A stretch of DNA of 64,000 nt, from assembly GCF_004216575.1 (NCBI RefSeq), contig NZ_SGWW01000002.1:248001-312000 (forward strand), in the 5' to 3' direction. Below the pieces are notes generated by a model. That model ran no database searches. It saw only the letters and a program-made list of their open reading frames with translations, and was not told the DNA's origin. Shown one piece after another: positions 1-7,529 of this stretch. The stretch is from Microcella putealis (GTDB lineage Bacteria > Actinomycetota > Actinomycetes > Actinomycetales > Microbacteriaceae). Position 1 is the first letter of the stretch. Every line of letters begins with the position of its first letter. The translations under genes and the position numbers were made by a program.

Positions 1-552
1 CCGCTCGTCGCGTCGCGGTTCCAGATCCCACTTCCGCAGTTTTTCGCGGTGGACCGCGTGAATGTGTCGGCTAGTACGCTCGCGCTGGCGGGCTTGGTTG
101 TCGCCTTTGTCGTCACCCTCGACGAGCCAGTGGGTCATGTGTGGCGCACCAGTAGTAGGCCCGTGCGGCGGATCGCAGTGATTCGATTTGTTTGCCTTGT
201 TGGCATTGCGGCCTTGGTTGGAGTCTTCGCCCTTCCACCTTTGCAAGCGGGACTCAATTCGGCAATCCTCGTGGTGCTCTCGGTCGAGGTCGCCGCGGCC
301 CGCCGGTTATTCGGCACTCAACTGGCGTGGATTATTCCGCTGACGCATGTTGCATTCTCCAGCGTGTTTGGTGTCGTGGGCGAAGTCCTTCAGCCGTGGG
401 CTTGGCCGATTGCTGAGGACCTCACTGGTGAGCGGGCTGTGGCCATGATGCTCACCATGCTGGTGGGCAGTGTGATCCTCGTCGCACCAAAACGCCTGCT
501 TTATGCTCGCGCTCAGCGGGCGGCGACCGGGGGAGTGAAACGCGAGCGGTAG
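1..552 (+). CDS. Hypothetical integral membrane protein, 5' end outside the window
   Basis: The reading frame is open from base 1, so the true start probably lies upstream; the first start codon inside the window is a GTG at 49 (167 residues from there). At least four hydrophobic stretches, separated by Arg-rich loops, mark it as a polytopic inner-membrane protein, and the tail is basic (ends KRER). No motif of a known transporter or enzyme family is visible, so I give no function. Its base composition is somewhat less GC-rich than that of the genes to its right. Its 3' end overlaps the convergent ferredoxin reductase gene by about 40 bases, so the two genes share their termini. It may be unrelated to the catabolic operon that follows. 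Confidence 0.6.
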   Translation, partial: PLVASRFQIPLPQFFAVDRVNVSASTLALAGLVVAFVVTLDEPVGHVWRTSSRPVRRIAVIRFVCLVGIAALVGVFALPPLQAGLNSAILVVLSVEVAAARRLFGTQLAWIIPLTHVAFSSVFGVVGEVLQPWAWPIAEDLTGERAVAMMLTMLVGSVILVAPKRLLYARAQRAATGGVKRER

Positions 553-1760
553 CCCTGAACGGCGCCCCGCATCCCGATGCCGCAGACGCCGACGAGCTCG
601 TCGCCGCGGAAGAACTCGACCACGCACTCGTCCTCGAGCGTGCCCGCCACGACCTCGCTGCGGTCGGCCAGGTACGTCATGCCGAAGGCGAGGAGGTGCA
701 TGTCGTACTGGTCGGACCAGAACGAGGGCAGCGGGGCGAACGGCGCCTCGATGATTGGCGCGCAGTCGTCGCCACGCAGGTGCGCCGCGAGCACCTGGCC
801 CGCGCGCTTGCCAGTCTCGGTCGGCAGGTTCCAGTGCTCGACCCGGCGCGCAACCTCGTCGAACAGCGGGTTCGGGTAGCGGGCCACGTCGCCCACCGCA
901 TAGACGTTCTCGAGCACGGTGCCGTCGGCGCGCACGGCCTGTAGGCCACCGTTCACGAGCACGCCGTCGCTCGCGTCAAGCCCCGAGCCCTCGAGCCACT
1001 CGGTGTTCGCGTCCGAGCCGATCGCGACGACCAGCACGTCGCACTCGAGCATGACGCCGCTCGTGAGAATCACGCGCTCAACGCTCGGGTCGCCCACCAG
1101 GCCGAAGAGCCCGTTCTCGCAGAAGAAGCGCACTCCGTGTGCCTCGTGGCGGCGGCGCACCTCCGCGCCGAGCTGCGGCCCGATCGCGCGCTCGAGCGGG
1201 ATGCGCGACTGCGACACGACCGACACGGTCGCCGCGCCCGCCTTCGCCGCCGTCGCCGCAATCTCGCAGCCGATGAACCCCGAGCCCAAAATCACGACGT
1301 TCGCGCCGGGGCGCAGCGCCTGACGCAGCGCCACCGCGTCGTCGAGCGTGCGCAGCACGTGGATGCCGGTGAGGCCGTGATCGTCGATGGGCAACGGCTT
1401 CGGGCGCAGCCCCGTCGCGATCACGAGCGCCCGATACGGATGCTCGGCGCCGGTTTCGTCGACCACCACCTGCCGCTCGGTGTCGAGCGACGCAGCAGCC
1501 CTGCCGAGCACCCACTCGACGTTCTCTTCGAGCGCCGAGCGGATCGGGAAGGCCACATCCTCGTGGCCCTGCCCCTCGGTCTGCAGCAGCTCTTTCGACA
1601 GCGGCGGGCGGTTGTAGGGCGCGTGGGGTTCGGCGCCGAGAAACGTGATCGGGCCGGCGTAGCCGGCGCGGCGCAGGTTCTCGGCCGTGCGCAAGCCGGC
1701 CATCGACGCGCCGACGATCAGTACGGGGCGGTCGTCAGCATCCGTCATGGGGTCAGTCAT
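513..1760 (-). CDS. FAD-dependent ferredoxin reductase (P450 redox partner type)
   Basis: Predicted NAD(P)H:ferredoxin oxidoreductase of the pyridine-nucleotide-disulfide/rubredoxin-reductase family, 415 residues, the usual length. An N-terminal FAD-binding fold (VGASMAGL, about residues 16-23) is followed by the NRPPLSK motif (50-56) characteristic of P450 and dioxygenase ferredoxin reductases. A second dinucleotide fold contains ILGSGFIGCE and would bind NAD(P)H, and YAVGDVARYP closes the FAD site. It is the last gene of a five-gene minus-strand operon and starts 21 bases after the ferredoxin stop. Inferred role: pass electrons from NAD(P)H to that ferredoxin and on to the P450 at 6028-7272, although the P450 lies in a separate divergent transcript. 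The family is confident; the partner is inferred from location. Confidence 0.9.
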   Translation of the reverse strand: MTDPMTDADDRPVLIVGASMAGLRTAENLRRAGYAGPITFLGAEPHAPYNRPPLSKELLQTEGQGHEDVAFPIRSALEENVEWVLGRAAASLDTERQVVVDETGAEHPYRALVIATGLRPKPLPIDDHGLTGIHVLRTLDDAVALRQALRPGANVVILGSGFIGCEIAATAAKAGAATVSVVSQSRIPLERAIGPQLGAEVRRRHEAHGVRFFCENGLFGLVGDPSVERVILTSGVMLECDVLVVAIGSDANTEWLEGSGLDASDGVLVNGGLQAVRADGTVLENVYAVGDVARYPNPLFDEVARRVEHWNLPTETGKRAGQVLAAHLRGDDCAPIIEAPFAPLPSFWSDQYDMHLLAFGMTYLADRSEVVAGTLEDECVVEFFRGDELVGVCGIGMRGAVQGYRSRFTPPVAAR

Positions 1761-1781
1761 GATCGATCGTGACGAGCGCGA

Positions 1782-1976
1782 TTACTCGCGCATGAGCGTG
1801 ATCGCCTGCATGGGGCAGACGTCGGCGGCGGCTTCGAGGTCGCCGAGCATCTCGTCGGGCGCCTCGGCCTGGTACTCGAGCTTGTCGTCGGCGTTCAGCT
1901 GAAACACCTCGGGCGCCTCGAACACGCACTGGCCGTAGTGCTGGCACTTGTTCATGTCGACGTCGATCTTGATCAT
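1782..1976 (-). CDS. Small [3Fe-4S]-type ferredoxin
   Basis: A 64-residue acidic ferredoxin. The cluster ligands follow the actinobacterial P450-ferredoxin pattern: Cys11, Cys17 and the Cys54-Pro pair, with His13 where a 4Fe-4S protein would have its second cysteine, so a [3Fe-4S] cluster is predicted. The ATG at 1976 overlaps the stop of the upstream FAH-family gene by four bases, indicating translational coupling; a longer open frame upstream is an out-of-frame shadow of that gene. It is followed closely by the ferredoxin reductase. Together these two proteins make the class I bacterial P450 electron chain, most likely for the P450 encoded about 4 kb away. Similar P450/ferredoxin/glutamine-synthetase-like sets are known from cyclic-amine degradation in mycobacteria (the pip and mor genes). 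Confidence 0.92.
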   Translation of the reverse strand: MIKIDVDMNKCQHYGQCVFEAPEVFQLNADDKLEYQAEAPDEMLGDLEAAADVCPMQAITLMRE

Positions 1977-2869
1977 CGGTTCTGCTCCTCGGGGGTCGAT
2001 TCCTCGATGCGGGACGGGTACAGGTCTTTCGACGGGGTGCGAATGCCGCGGAACTCCCAGTCGCCGCCGAGCGCGGTCGACACGACCTCTTCGCTCGAGG
2101 TCGGCTGGGCTCCCACGTCGCTGCGAATGGGCGTCGGGCCCTCGACGATGGTGTTGGTGAGGCGGCCGAGGCCCTCGACCTCGACCTCGACGACGTCGCC
2201 CGGGGAGACGGGGCGCGAGTTCGCGGGCGTGCCCGAGAAGATCATGTCGCCGGGCACGAGCGTGATCGTGCGGGCGAGGTCGGCGACCAGGTAGTGCATG
2301 TCCCACTCCATGTTCGCGGTCGAGTCTTCCTGCTTGACCTCGCCGTTGACGATCGTGCGAATCGTCTTGTTGCGGAAGTCCCAGTCGGTCACGAGGCCCG
2401 GCCCGACGGGGGCGAGCGTATCGCTGCCCTTCACGCGCAGCATCGAGCCGGCGTCGGTGTCGCGGAAGTCGTGCAGCCCGTAGTCGTTGCCCACCGTGTA
2501 GCCGGCGATGTAGTCACCGGCCTCGGCAGGCGACACGTTGCGGCAGGTCGTGCCGATCACGATGACGATTTCGCCCTCGTAGTTCAGCCACTGGCAGCCG
2601 ACGGGGCGCACGATGTCGCCACCGTGGCTGTTGAGCGCCGTCACCGGCTTGTGGAAGTACGTCGGCGCCGTCGGCAGCTTCGTCATGAACTCGTCGGTGC
2701 GGCTCTGATAATTCAGGTGCACCGCGATGATTTTCTGGGGCTCCGTCGGGGGCAGGTGAACCGCATCCTTGATGGCGATTTCGCGGCCATCGGATGCGCG
2801 CAGCACGTCACCGTCGCGCGTCACATGAACGGGCGCGCCGCCCAGCAGGATGCGGCGGTACTCGGTCAC
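1973..2869 (-). CDS. Fumarylacetoacetate hydrolase-family protein (HpaG/HpcE-like isomerase/decarboxylase)
   Basis: A 298-residue FAH-superfamily enzyme. The metal-binding residues are visible as YEGE (Glu98, Glu100) and NDY (Asp129), after the early LNYQSRTDE segment, and the C-terminal half has the SGTPANSRPVSPGDVVEVE region typical of 5-oxopent-3-ene-1,2,5-tricarboxylate decarboxylase/HHDD isomerases. In the homoprotocatechuate route HpaG decarboxylates and isomerises the product made by HpaE and HpaF. It overlaps both the upstream dioxygenase gene and the downstream ferredoxin gene by four bases, so it sits in the middle of a coupled operon. The family is sure; the exact substrate is inferred from the HpaD- and HpaE-like neighbours. 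FAH-family members also act as acylpyruvases, which is the main alternative. Confidence 0.85.
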   Translation of the reverse strand: MTEYRRILLGGAPVHVTRDGDVLRASDGREIAIKDAVHLPPTEPQKIIAVHLNYQSRTDEFMTKLPTAPTYFHKPVTALNSHGGDIVRPVGCQWLNYEGEIVIVIGTTCRNVSPAEAGDYIAGYTVGNDYGLHDFRDTDAGSMLRVKGSDTLAPVGPGLVTDWDFRNKTIRTIVNGEVKQEDSTANMEWDMHYLVADLARTITLVPGDMIFSGTPANSRPVSPGDVVEVEVEGLGRLTNTIVEGPTPIRSDVGAQPTSSEEVVSTALGGDWEFRGIRTPSKDLYPSRIEESTPEEQNR

Positions 2870-3813
2870 GCGGCACCCGCCTCGGCGAGCGGCGCGTCGT
2901 TGGCGTCGTCGCGCGAGAGCGTGACGTCTTTCGGCGGCGGGAAGCCGCCCTCGGGCTCGGGGAAGTACACGTGTACCTGGCCCGTACCGATCGAGTTTTC
3001 GTACTCGGAGTACAGGACGCCCTTCGCCGTGTTCGCCTCTTCGCCCGTGGCGCCCGCCATCTGCAGCCAGTGGCTGAAGTTCGCCTCGGGCTTGAACTTC
3101 TTGAACTCGGGCATGGTCTCAAGGATGCGCTTGTGGTCGCCCTGCTTCATCCACTCGATGCGCTCGAGGTCGGCCTCGCGGGCGCCGTCGCTGAAGATGT
3201 GGCTCGGGTCGCTCGACTCGTGGCGGCGCAGGTCACGCAGCTTGTAGAAGGTGTGCGACAGGGCGCCCGAGGCGAGCAGCAGCACCTTGCGGTCGCTGTC
3301 GCGGATCGCCTCGCCGAGTGCGCGGCCGGCGCGCAGGAAGTCTTCCGTCGTCGCCGTCTGGCAGACCGAGAGGCTCACCCAACGCTTGTCGAGGCCGCGG
3401 CCCAGGTAGTGCCAGAGGTTCACGGTCGCGTAGAAGATCGGCAGGTGCGGGTCGGAGATCGGGGTGACCCAGGTGCCGTTCTTCTCGTCGTAGTTCGCGA
3501 CGGCGTTCGCGAGCTCCGGGTCGCCTCGGAAGGCGTAGGGGATCTGCGACATGCCGCGCGGCAGCTCTTCGCTCGTAAAAAGGCCTGAGCGTTCGGCCTG
3601 GGCGCTGATGACGAACTCGACGGTCGTTGCCCAGTGCGAGTCGAGCACGACGACGGTGTCGTAGTCGAGGGTCTCCATGACCTCTTCGCGTAGGCGCTTC
3701 AGGCCCGGAACGAGGCTGATCTCTTTGCCGTCATTGAGGTCGTAGCGCACGTCCTGCGGCAACATGATTGTGGGCACGTGAGCGAGCAGTGCCGCTCCGA
3801 CGACTTTTCCCAT
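2866..3813 (-). CDS. Class III extradiol ring-cleavage dioxygenase (HpaD-like)
   Basis: Predicted non-haem Fe(II) extradiol dioxygenase of the LigB superfamily, closest in layout to E. coli-type 3,4-dihydroxyphenylacetate 2,3-dioxygenase. From the chosen ATG (3813) it has 315 residues: iron-ligand candidates His12 (AHVP) and His60 (DSHW), a central SGALSHTF segment, and a C-terminal GTGQVHVYFPEPEG matching the end of HpaD. I chose the ATG two bases after the aldehyde dehydrogenase stop; an ATG 15 bases further upstream would overlap that gene. It should open a catecholic ring between C2 and C3, yielding a semialdehyde for the adjacent dehydrogenase. The substrate is probably homoprotocatechuate or a close analogue, but other catechols are possible. 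Confidence 0.85.
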   Translation of the reverse strand: MGKVVGAALLAHVPTIMLPQDVRYDLNDGKEISLVPGLKRLREEVMETLDYDTVVVLDSHWATTVEFVISAQAERSGLFTSEELPRGMSQIPYAFRGDPELANAVANYDEKNGTWVTPISDPHLPIFYATVNLWHYLGRGLDKRWVSLSVCQTATTEDFLRAGRALGEAIRDSDRKVLLLASGALSHTFYKLRDLRRHESSDPSHIFSDGAREADLERIEWMKQGDHKRILETMPEFKKFKPEANFSHWLQMAGATGEEANTAKGVLYSEYENSIGTGQVHVYFPEPEGGFPPPKDVTLSRDDANDAPLAEAGAA

Positions 3814-3815
3814 GA

Positions 3816-5279
3816 TTAGTCCTTCCATCCGGTCGGTGCGTAAACGGTGTTCTTGACGTCGGCGTAGAAGTCGAACGACCACACGCCGCCCTCGCGGCCG
3901 ATGCCCGACTTCTTCGACCCGCCAAACGGCGCTGCGAGGTCGCGCACGAAGAAGCAGTTGACCCAGATCGTGCCGGCGACCAGGTTCTTGGTCAGGCGTT
4001 CGGCGCGCTCGCGCTCGCCGCAGACGACGACGGCGGCGAGCCCGTACTCGGTGTTGTTCGCAAGCTCGACGGCCTCGTCGTCGCTCGCGAAGGTCTGCAT
4101 CGCGAGCACCGGCCCGAAGACTTCGGCGGTGAGGATCTCGCTGCCGGGCTTCGCGCCCGTGATGAGGGTCGGGCGGTAGTACAGCCCGCCGAGTTCGTCG
4201 TTCGGGCCGCCGCCGAATGCCACCGCGGCGCCGTCGGCCTGGGCGCGTTCGACGAAGCCGGCGACGCGCTCGAGGTGCACGCGGTGAATCTGCGGGCCGA
4301 TCTGCGTCGCCTCCTCACGCGGGTCGCCCTGCACGATCTGGGCCGCGCGCTCGGCGAAGCGTTCGGCGAAGGCGTCGGCGGTGTTCTCGTGCACGAGTAG
4401 GCGCGTGCCCGAGAGGCACACCTGACCCGCGTTGTCGTACTGCTCGAGCGCCAGCTCGACCGCGAGGTCGAGGTCGGCATCGTCGGTGACGATGAACGGG
4501 CTCTTGCCGCCGAGCTCGAAACTTACGGGCGTCAGGTTGTCAGCCGCCGAGCGCATGATCGCCTTCGCGGTCGGCACCGAGCCGGTGAACGCAATGCGGG
4601 CGACGGCCGGGTGGGCAACGAGCGCCGCCCCGGCCTCGGTGCCGTAGCCCTGCACGACGTTGAAGACGCCGGGCGGCATGCCGGCCTGCTCGCACAGGTC
4701 GGCGAAGACGCTCGCGGTGAGCGGAGTCCACTCGGCGGGCTTCAGCACCACGGTGTCGCCGGCGGCCAGCGCCGGGCCGATGCGCCAGGTGGCGAGCATG
4801 AGCGGCGCGTTCCAGGGCGTGATGATGACCGCGACGCCCGACGGATCCCAGGTCACCACGTTGTCGTGACCGCGGGTCTGCCACACCGGGTGCTCGAGCT
4901 TGTTCATCGCCCAGTCGGCGAAGAAACGAATGTTCATGGCTACGCGCGGCATGACGCCGCGGCGGTGGCTGCGCAAGAGCGATCCGTTGTCGAGCGTCTC
5001 GAGCTGCGCGAGTGGCTCGATGTTCTGTTCGATGAGGTCGGCGAGGCGGTGCAGGATGGCGCCGCGGCCCTCGGGGCCCAGATCCCGCCAGGCGGGGAAG
5101 GCGTTGCGTGCGGCCCAGACCGCGGCATCGGCCTCGCCCGCGCCGCCGCGCGAGACATGCGCGAGCACGGCGCCGTCGATCGGAGAGATCGACTCGAAGG
5201 TGTCGTCGCTCGCGAATCGCTGCCCACCGATGTAGTGGCGGGTATCGACGGTGAGGCCGGCGAGTGTCACCTGGTGCAC
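3816..5279 (-). CDS. Aldehyde dehydrogenase (5-carboxymethyl-2-hydroxymuconate semialdehyde dehydrogenase-like)
   Basis: NAD(P)-dependent aldehyde dehydrogenase, 487 residues. The catalytic Glu255 (SFELGGKSP) and Cys288 (AGQVCLSG) are present, as are the cofactor motif TPWNAPL and the FTGSVPT loop. The whole layout resembles HpaE. The GTG at 5279 is preferred because AAGGGAG lies seven bases upstream; the open frame further upstream runs through the operator. It is the first gene of the five-gene operon and lies two bases before the dioxygenase gene. An operator (5305-5322) sits 25 bases before the start, just downstream of a TACTAT -10-like element read on the minus strand (5331-5336), a good place for repression. 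Inferred reaction: oxidise the ring-cleavage semialdehyde. It could also oxidise an amine-derived aldehyde, as PuuC does. Confidence 0.88.
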   Translation of the reverse strand: MHQVTLAGLTVDTRHYIGGQRFASDDTFESISPIDGAVLAHVSRGGAGEADAAVWAARNAFPAWRDLGPEGRGAILHRLADLIEQNIEPLAQLETLDNGSLLRSHRRGVMPRVAMNIRFFADWAMNKLEHPVWQTRGHDNVVTWDPSGVAVIITPWNAPLMLATWRIGPALAAGDTVVLKPAEWTPLTASVFADLCEQAGMPPGVFNVVQGYGTEAGAALVAHPAVARIAFTGSVPTAKAIMRSAADNLTPVSFELGGKSPFIVTDDADLDLAVELALEQYDNAGQVCLSGTRLLVHENTADAFAERFAERAAQIVQGDPREEATQIGPQIHRVHLERVAGFVERAQADGAAVAFGGGPNDELGGLYYRPTLITGAKPGSEILTAEVFGPVLAMQTFASDDEAVELANNTEYGLAAVVVCGERERAERLTKNLVAGTIWVNCFFVRDLAAPFGGSKKSGIGREGGVWSFDFYADVKNTVYAPTGWKD

Positions 5280-5304
5280 GTGGCTGCTCCCTTGCAGTCG
5301 GGTT

Positions 5305-5322
5305 TCATTCGTATACGAACGA
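5305..5322. promoter_or_regulatory. Operator A of the catabolic regulon (aldehyde dehydrogenase operon)
   Basis: Inverted repeat TCATTCGTATACGAACGA with a perfect 12-base core (5308-5319). It lies 25 bases upstream of the aldehyde dehydrogenase start and downstream of the marR stop. It matches four other copies at 5985, 10617, 13002 and 13153 (consensus TCRTT-N6-CNAACRA). Size and symmetry suit a MarR dimer; the adjacent MarR gene is the obvious candidate. Confidence 0.75.
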
Positions 5323-5374
5323 TTGCCACGATAGTAGACCACCCGGTCGGGGGAGCGGTAGGGGTGGTGAGTGA

Positions 5375-5869
5375 TCAGCGCTCGGTGAGGCGCGTGATCT
5401 GCCGCAGCATCTCGGCGAGCTCGCGCCGGCGCTCGGGGTCGAGGCTCGAGGTGGCCTGCTGTTCGTGCGCATTGAAGGTGGGGAACAGGGTGAGCATGAG
5501 CTCGCGACCGGCGTCGGTCATCGACACGATGACGAGGCGGCCATCGCTCGTGCTGCGCGCGCGGGTCACGTAGCCCTTCGCCTCGAGCGTGCCGAGTACA
5601 CCCGTGAGGGTTGCCTTCGAGAAGCCGCCCTCTTCGGCGATCTGCCGGGTCTCGATGGGCTCCCAGATCCAGGTGACCCAGAGCACGACGAAGGCGGTCC
5701 AGCTGAGGTCGGTCGGTGCGAGCACGGTGCGCTCGAAGAAGTTGCGCGTCGCGTTCGCCGCGCGAAACAGGTTCGAGATGACCGCCATCGCCTCAAAGTC
5801 GATCGGCAGACCACCGAGGCGCTCGGCGACCTGCTGCTCGGTCTCGGCGAGCGTGTGGGCACTGGGCAT
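5375..5869 (-). CDS. MarR-family transcriptional regulator
   Basis: A 164-residue winged-helix regulator of the MarR type. The helix-turn-helix and wing can be read in ETRQIAEEGGFSKATLTGVLGTLEAKGYVTRARSTSDGRL, described here as about residues 93-134, and the flanking helices would form the dimer interface. The ATG at 5869 is chosen because AAGGGG lies five bases upstream; further upstream starts would run into the P450 promoter. The gene lies between the aldehyde dehydrogenase operon (same strand) and the divergent P450, with an operator on each side (5305 and 5985). MarR regulators of aromatic catabolism (for example HpaR) usually repress until a pathway phenolic binds. Inferred: this protein binds all five sites in the island and represses uptake and catabolism. 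Confidence 0.9.
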   Translation of the reverse strand: MPSAHTLAETEQQVAERLGGLPIDFEAMAVISNLFRAANATRNFFERTVLAPTDLSWTAFVVLWVTWIWEPIETRQIAEEGGFSKATLTGVLGTLEAKGYVTRARSTSDGRLVIVSMTDAGRELMLTLFPTFNAHEQQATSSLDPERRRELAEMLRQITRLTER

Positions 5870-5984
5870 GCTGACCCCTTCGTTGGTCGTCACCCGCCAT
5901 TCAACGCCATTCGGCCGCGAATGAGCGGGAAATGCGGCGCGAACGCGGCGCGCGCATTTCGCCACTCGACGGATGCGCAGAGAT

Positions 5985-6002
5985 TCGTTAGCATCCAAAC
6001 AA
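5985..6002. promoter_or_regulatory. Operator B of the catabolic regulon (P450 promoter)
   Basis: TCGTTAGCATCCAAACAA keeps the left arm TCGTT and the right arm AACAA at the same 8-base spacing as the other four copies, with one arm position changed. It lies 25 bases upstream of the P450 start, the same distance as operator A from its gene, and about 115 bases upstream of marR, so it could control both divergent genes. It is the weakest of the five matches. Confidence 0.6.
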
Positions 6003-6027
6003 TCGTTCCCGGAGCAAAGGCGCTGCC

Positions 6028-7272
6028 ATGACGCACACCCTCACCCAGCCGAACCTCGCCGACCTCGACCTGTTCGAGGACGGCGCCCCCTGGTCGACGT
6101 TCGACCAGCTGCGGGCGACGCCCGGGCTGCACTGGTCAGACGAAGACGCGCCGAACCACGGCTTCTGGTCGGTCACCCGCTACCACGACGTTGTTCGCGT
6201 GCTGCGCGACACCGACACCTTCACCTCGACGAAGTTCACGAACCTCGAAGAGGTCGCCCCCGAGCTGCAAGACAAGCGCCGCTCGCTGCTCGAAACTGAC
6301 GGGCTACGCCACCGGGCGCTGCGCCGCATGCTGCAGGGGCAGTTCACCCCGCAGGCGGTCGCGAAGTACGAGACCTTCCTGCGTGGCATCACCGCGAAGA
6401 CGCTCGATGCGGCCATCGCGAAGGGCTCGTTTGACTTCGTCGACGAAGTGAGCGCCGACTTCCCGATCCGCGTGCTGGCGCGCCTGCTGGATGTGCCCGA
6501 CAGCGACACCGGCCAGCTGATCGAGTGGGGTAACCGCATGATCGGCAACACCGACCCCGAGCACGCCGACCTGCTGATCAGCTCGGCCGAGAGTGACGAG
6601 TACAAGCACGTGCCGTTCCGCTCGCCGGCCGCGATCGAGGTGTACGAGTACGGCAAGCACATGGCGGCCGAGCGTCGCGGGAAGGGCGGCACCGATCTCG
6701 TCACCCTGCTCGCCGACGGCGTGCCGTCGGATGGCCAGCCGCTCACCGAAGACGAGTTCAACACGAACTTCCTGCTGCTGGTCGTCGCCGGAAACGAGAC
6801 GACCCGGCACACCATCACACACACGATGAACAACCTGCTCGCCAACCCCGAGCAGATGGACATCCTGCGCAACGACCCCACCCTCATCCCGTGGGCGGTC
6901 GAAGAGTTTCTGCGCTACGCCTCGCCGGTGTACCACTTCCGCCGCACGGCGACGCGCGACACCGAGTTCGCCGGCACCGAGGTTGCCGAGGGCGACAAGG
7001 TCGTCGTCTGGTTCGCCTCGGGCAACCGCGACGACGCCGTGTTCGACGAGCCGTACCGCTTCGACGTCACCCGCAACCCCAACGAGCACATGTCGTTCGG
7101 CCGCGGTGGCCCGCACATGTGCCTCGGCAACGCGCTCGCCCGCATCGAGCTGCGCATCATGTTCGAAGACCTGCTCAGCCGCGACGTGAGCTTCGAGCGC
7201 ACCGGCAGCGTCGACTACCTGCGCTCGAACTTCGTGCACGGCATCAAGCGCATGCCCGTGCGGGTCGTGTAG
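6028..7272 (+). CDS. Cytochrome P450 monooxygenase
   Basis: Soluble bacterial class I P450, 414 residues. The I-helix oxygen-activation motif AGNETT is at 254-259, the K-helix ExxR at 293-296, and the haem loop FGRGGPHMCLG at 357-367 with Cys365 as thiolate ligand. AGNETT and the FGxxGxHxCxG form recall CYP125/CYP108-like terpene and steroid P450s, but I cannot assign a subfamily. The ATG at 6028 is preceded by AAAGG. Electrons should come from the 3Fe-4S ferredoxin and reductase encoded at the end of the divergent operon. Inferred job: hydroxylation, or N- or O-dealkylation, of the pathway substrate before ring cleavage. P450 plus glutamine-synthetase-like pairs are known in pyrrolidine and piperidine degradation (pip), which makes a nitrogen-containing substrate plausible. 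Confidence 0.95.
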   Translation: MTHTLTQPNLADLDLFEDGAPWSTFDQLRATPGLHWSDEDAPNHGFWSVTRYHDVVRVLRDTDTFTSTKFTNLEEVAPELQDKRRSLLETDGLRHRALRRMLQGQFTPQAVAKYETFLRGITAKTLDAAIAKGSFDFVDEVSADFPIRVLARLLDVPDSDTGQLIEWGNRMIGNTDPEHADLLISSAESDEYKHVPFRSPAAIEVYEYGKHMAAERRGKGGTDLVTLLADGVPSDGQPLTEDEFNTNFLLLVVAGNETTRHTITHTMNNLLANPEQMDILRNDPTLIPWAVEEFLRYASPVYHFRRTATRDTEFAGTEVAEGDKVVVWFASGNRDDAVFDEPYRFDVTRNPNEHMSFGRGGPHMCLGNALARIELRIMFEDLLSRDVSFERTGSVDYLRSNFVHGIKRMPVRVV

Positions 7273-7373
7273 TCCGGGGCGTTTGCGCGTTCTGGCCCCG
7301 GCCGGGGTGGCTCGTGAGCCCGCGCGCCCGTCCCGAGCGCCGCGCGCGGACGCGGGTGTGAGGCGTGCCCGCA

Positions 7374-7462
7374 GCGACGCATTGCAGGAAAACAGACCTG
7401 GTGACTGCCGATTTGCCGCGGTTTTGCGCCATGCGCTCGGCTGATTTCCTGCAATACGTCGC
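7374..7462. repeat. Intergenic inverted repeat with 18-base arms
   Basis: The left arm GCGACGCATTGCAGGAAA (7374-7391) is complementary to the right arm TTTCCTGCAATACGTCGC (7445-7462) at 17 of 18 positions. Inside the 53-base loop a second pair, GCCGA/TCGGC, can stack as an inner stem, so the unit could fold as one long hairpin. It lies between the P450 stop and the oxidoreductase start. A right-arm-like sequence recurs at 51568-51588 after ftsY. It may be a terminator, a REP-like palindromic element or a structured RNA; there is no T-run. Confidence 0.7.
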
Positions 7463-7529
7463 GGCACGGGGCGTCACGTCTGGCCGAGAACGTGTACGCC
7501 CGGCTCGACGCACCCGTCATGCTGAGGCC

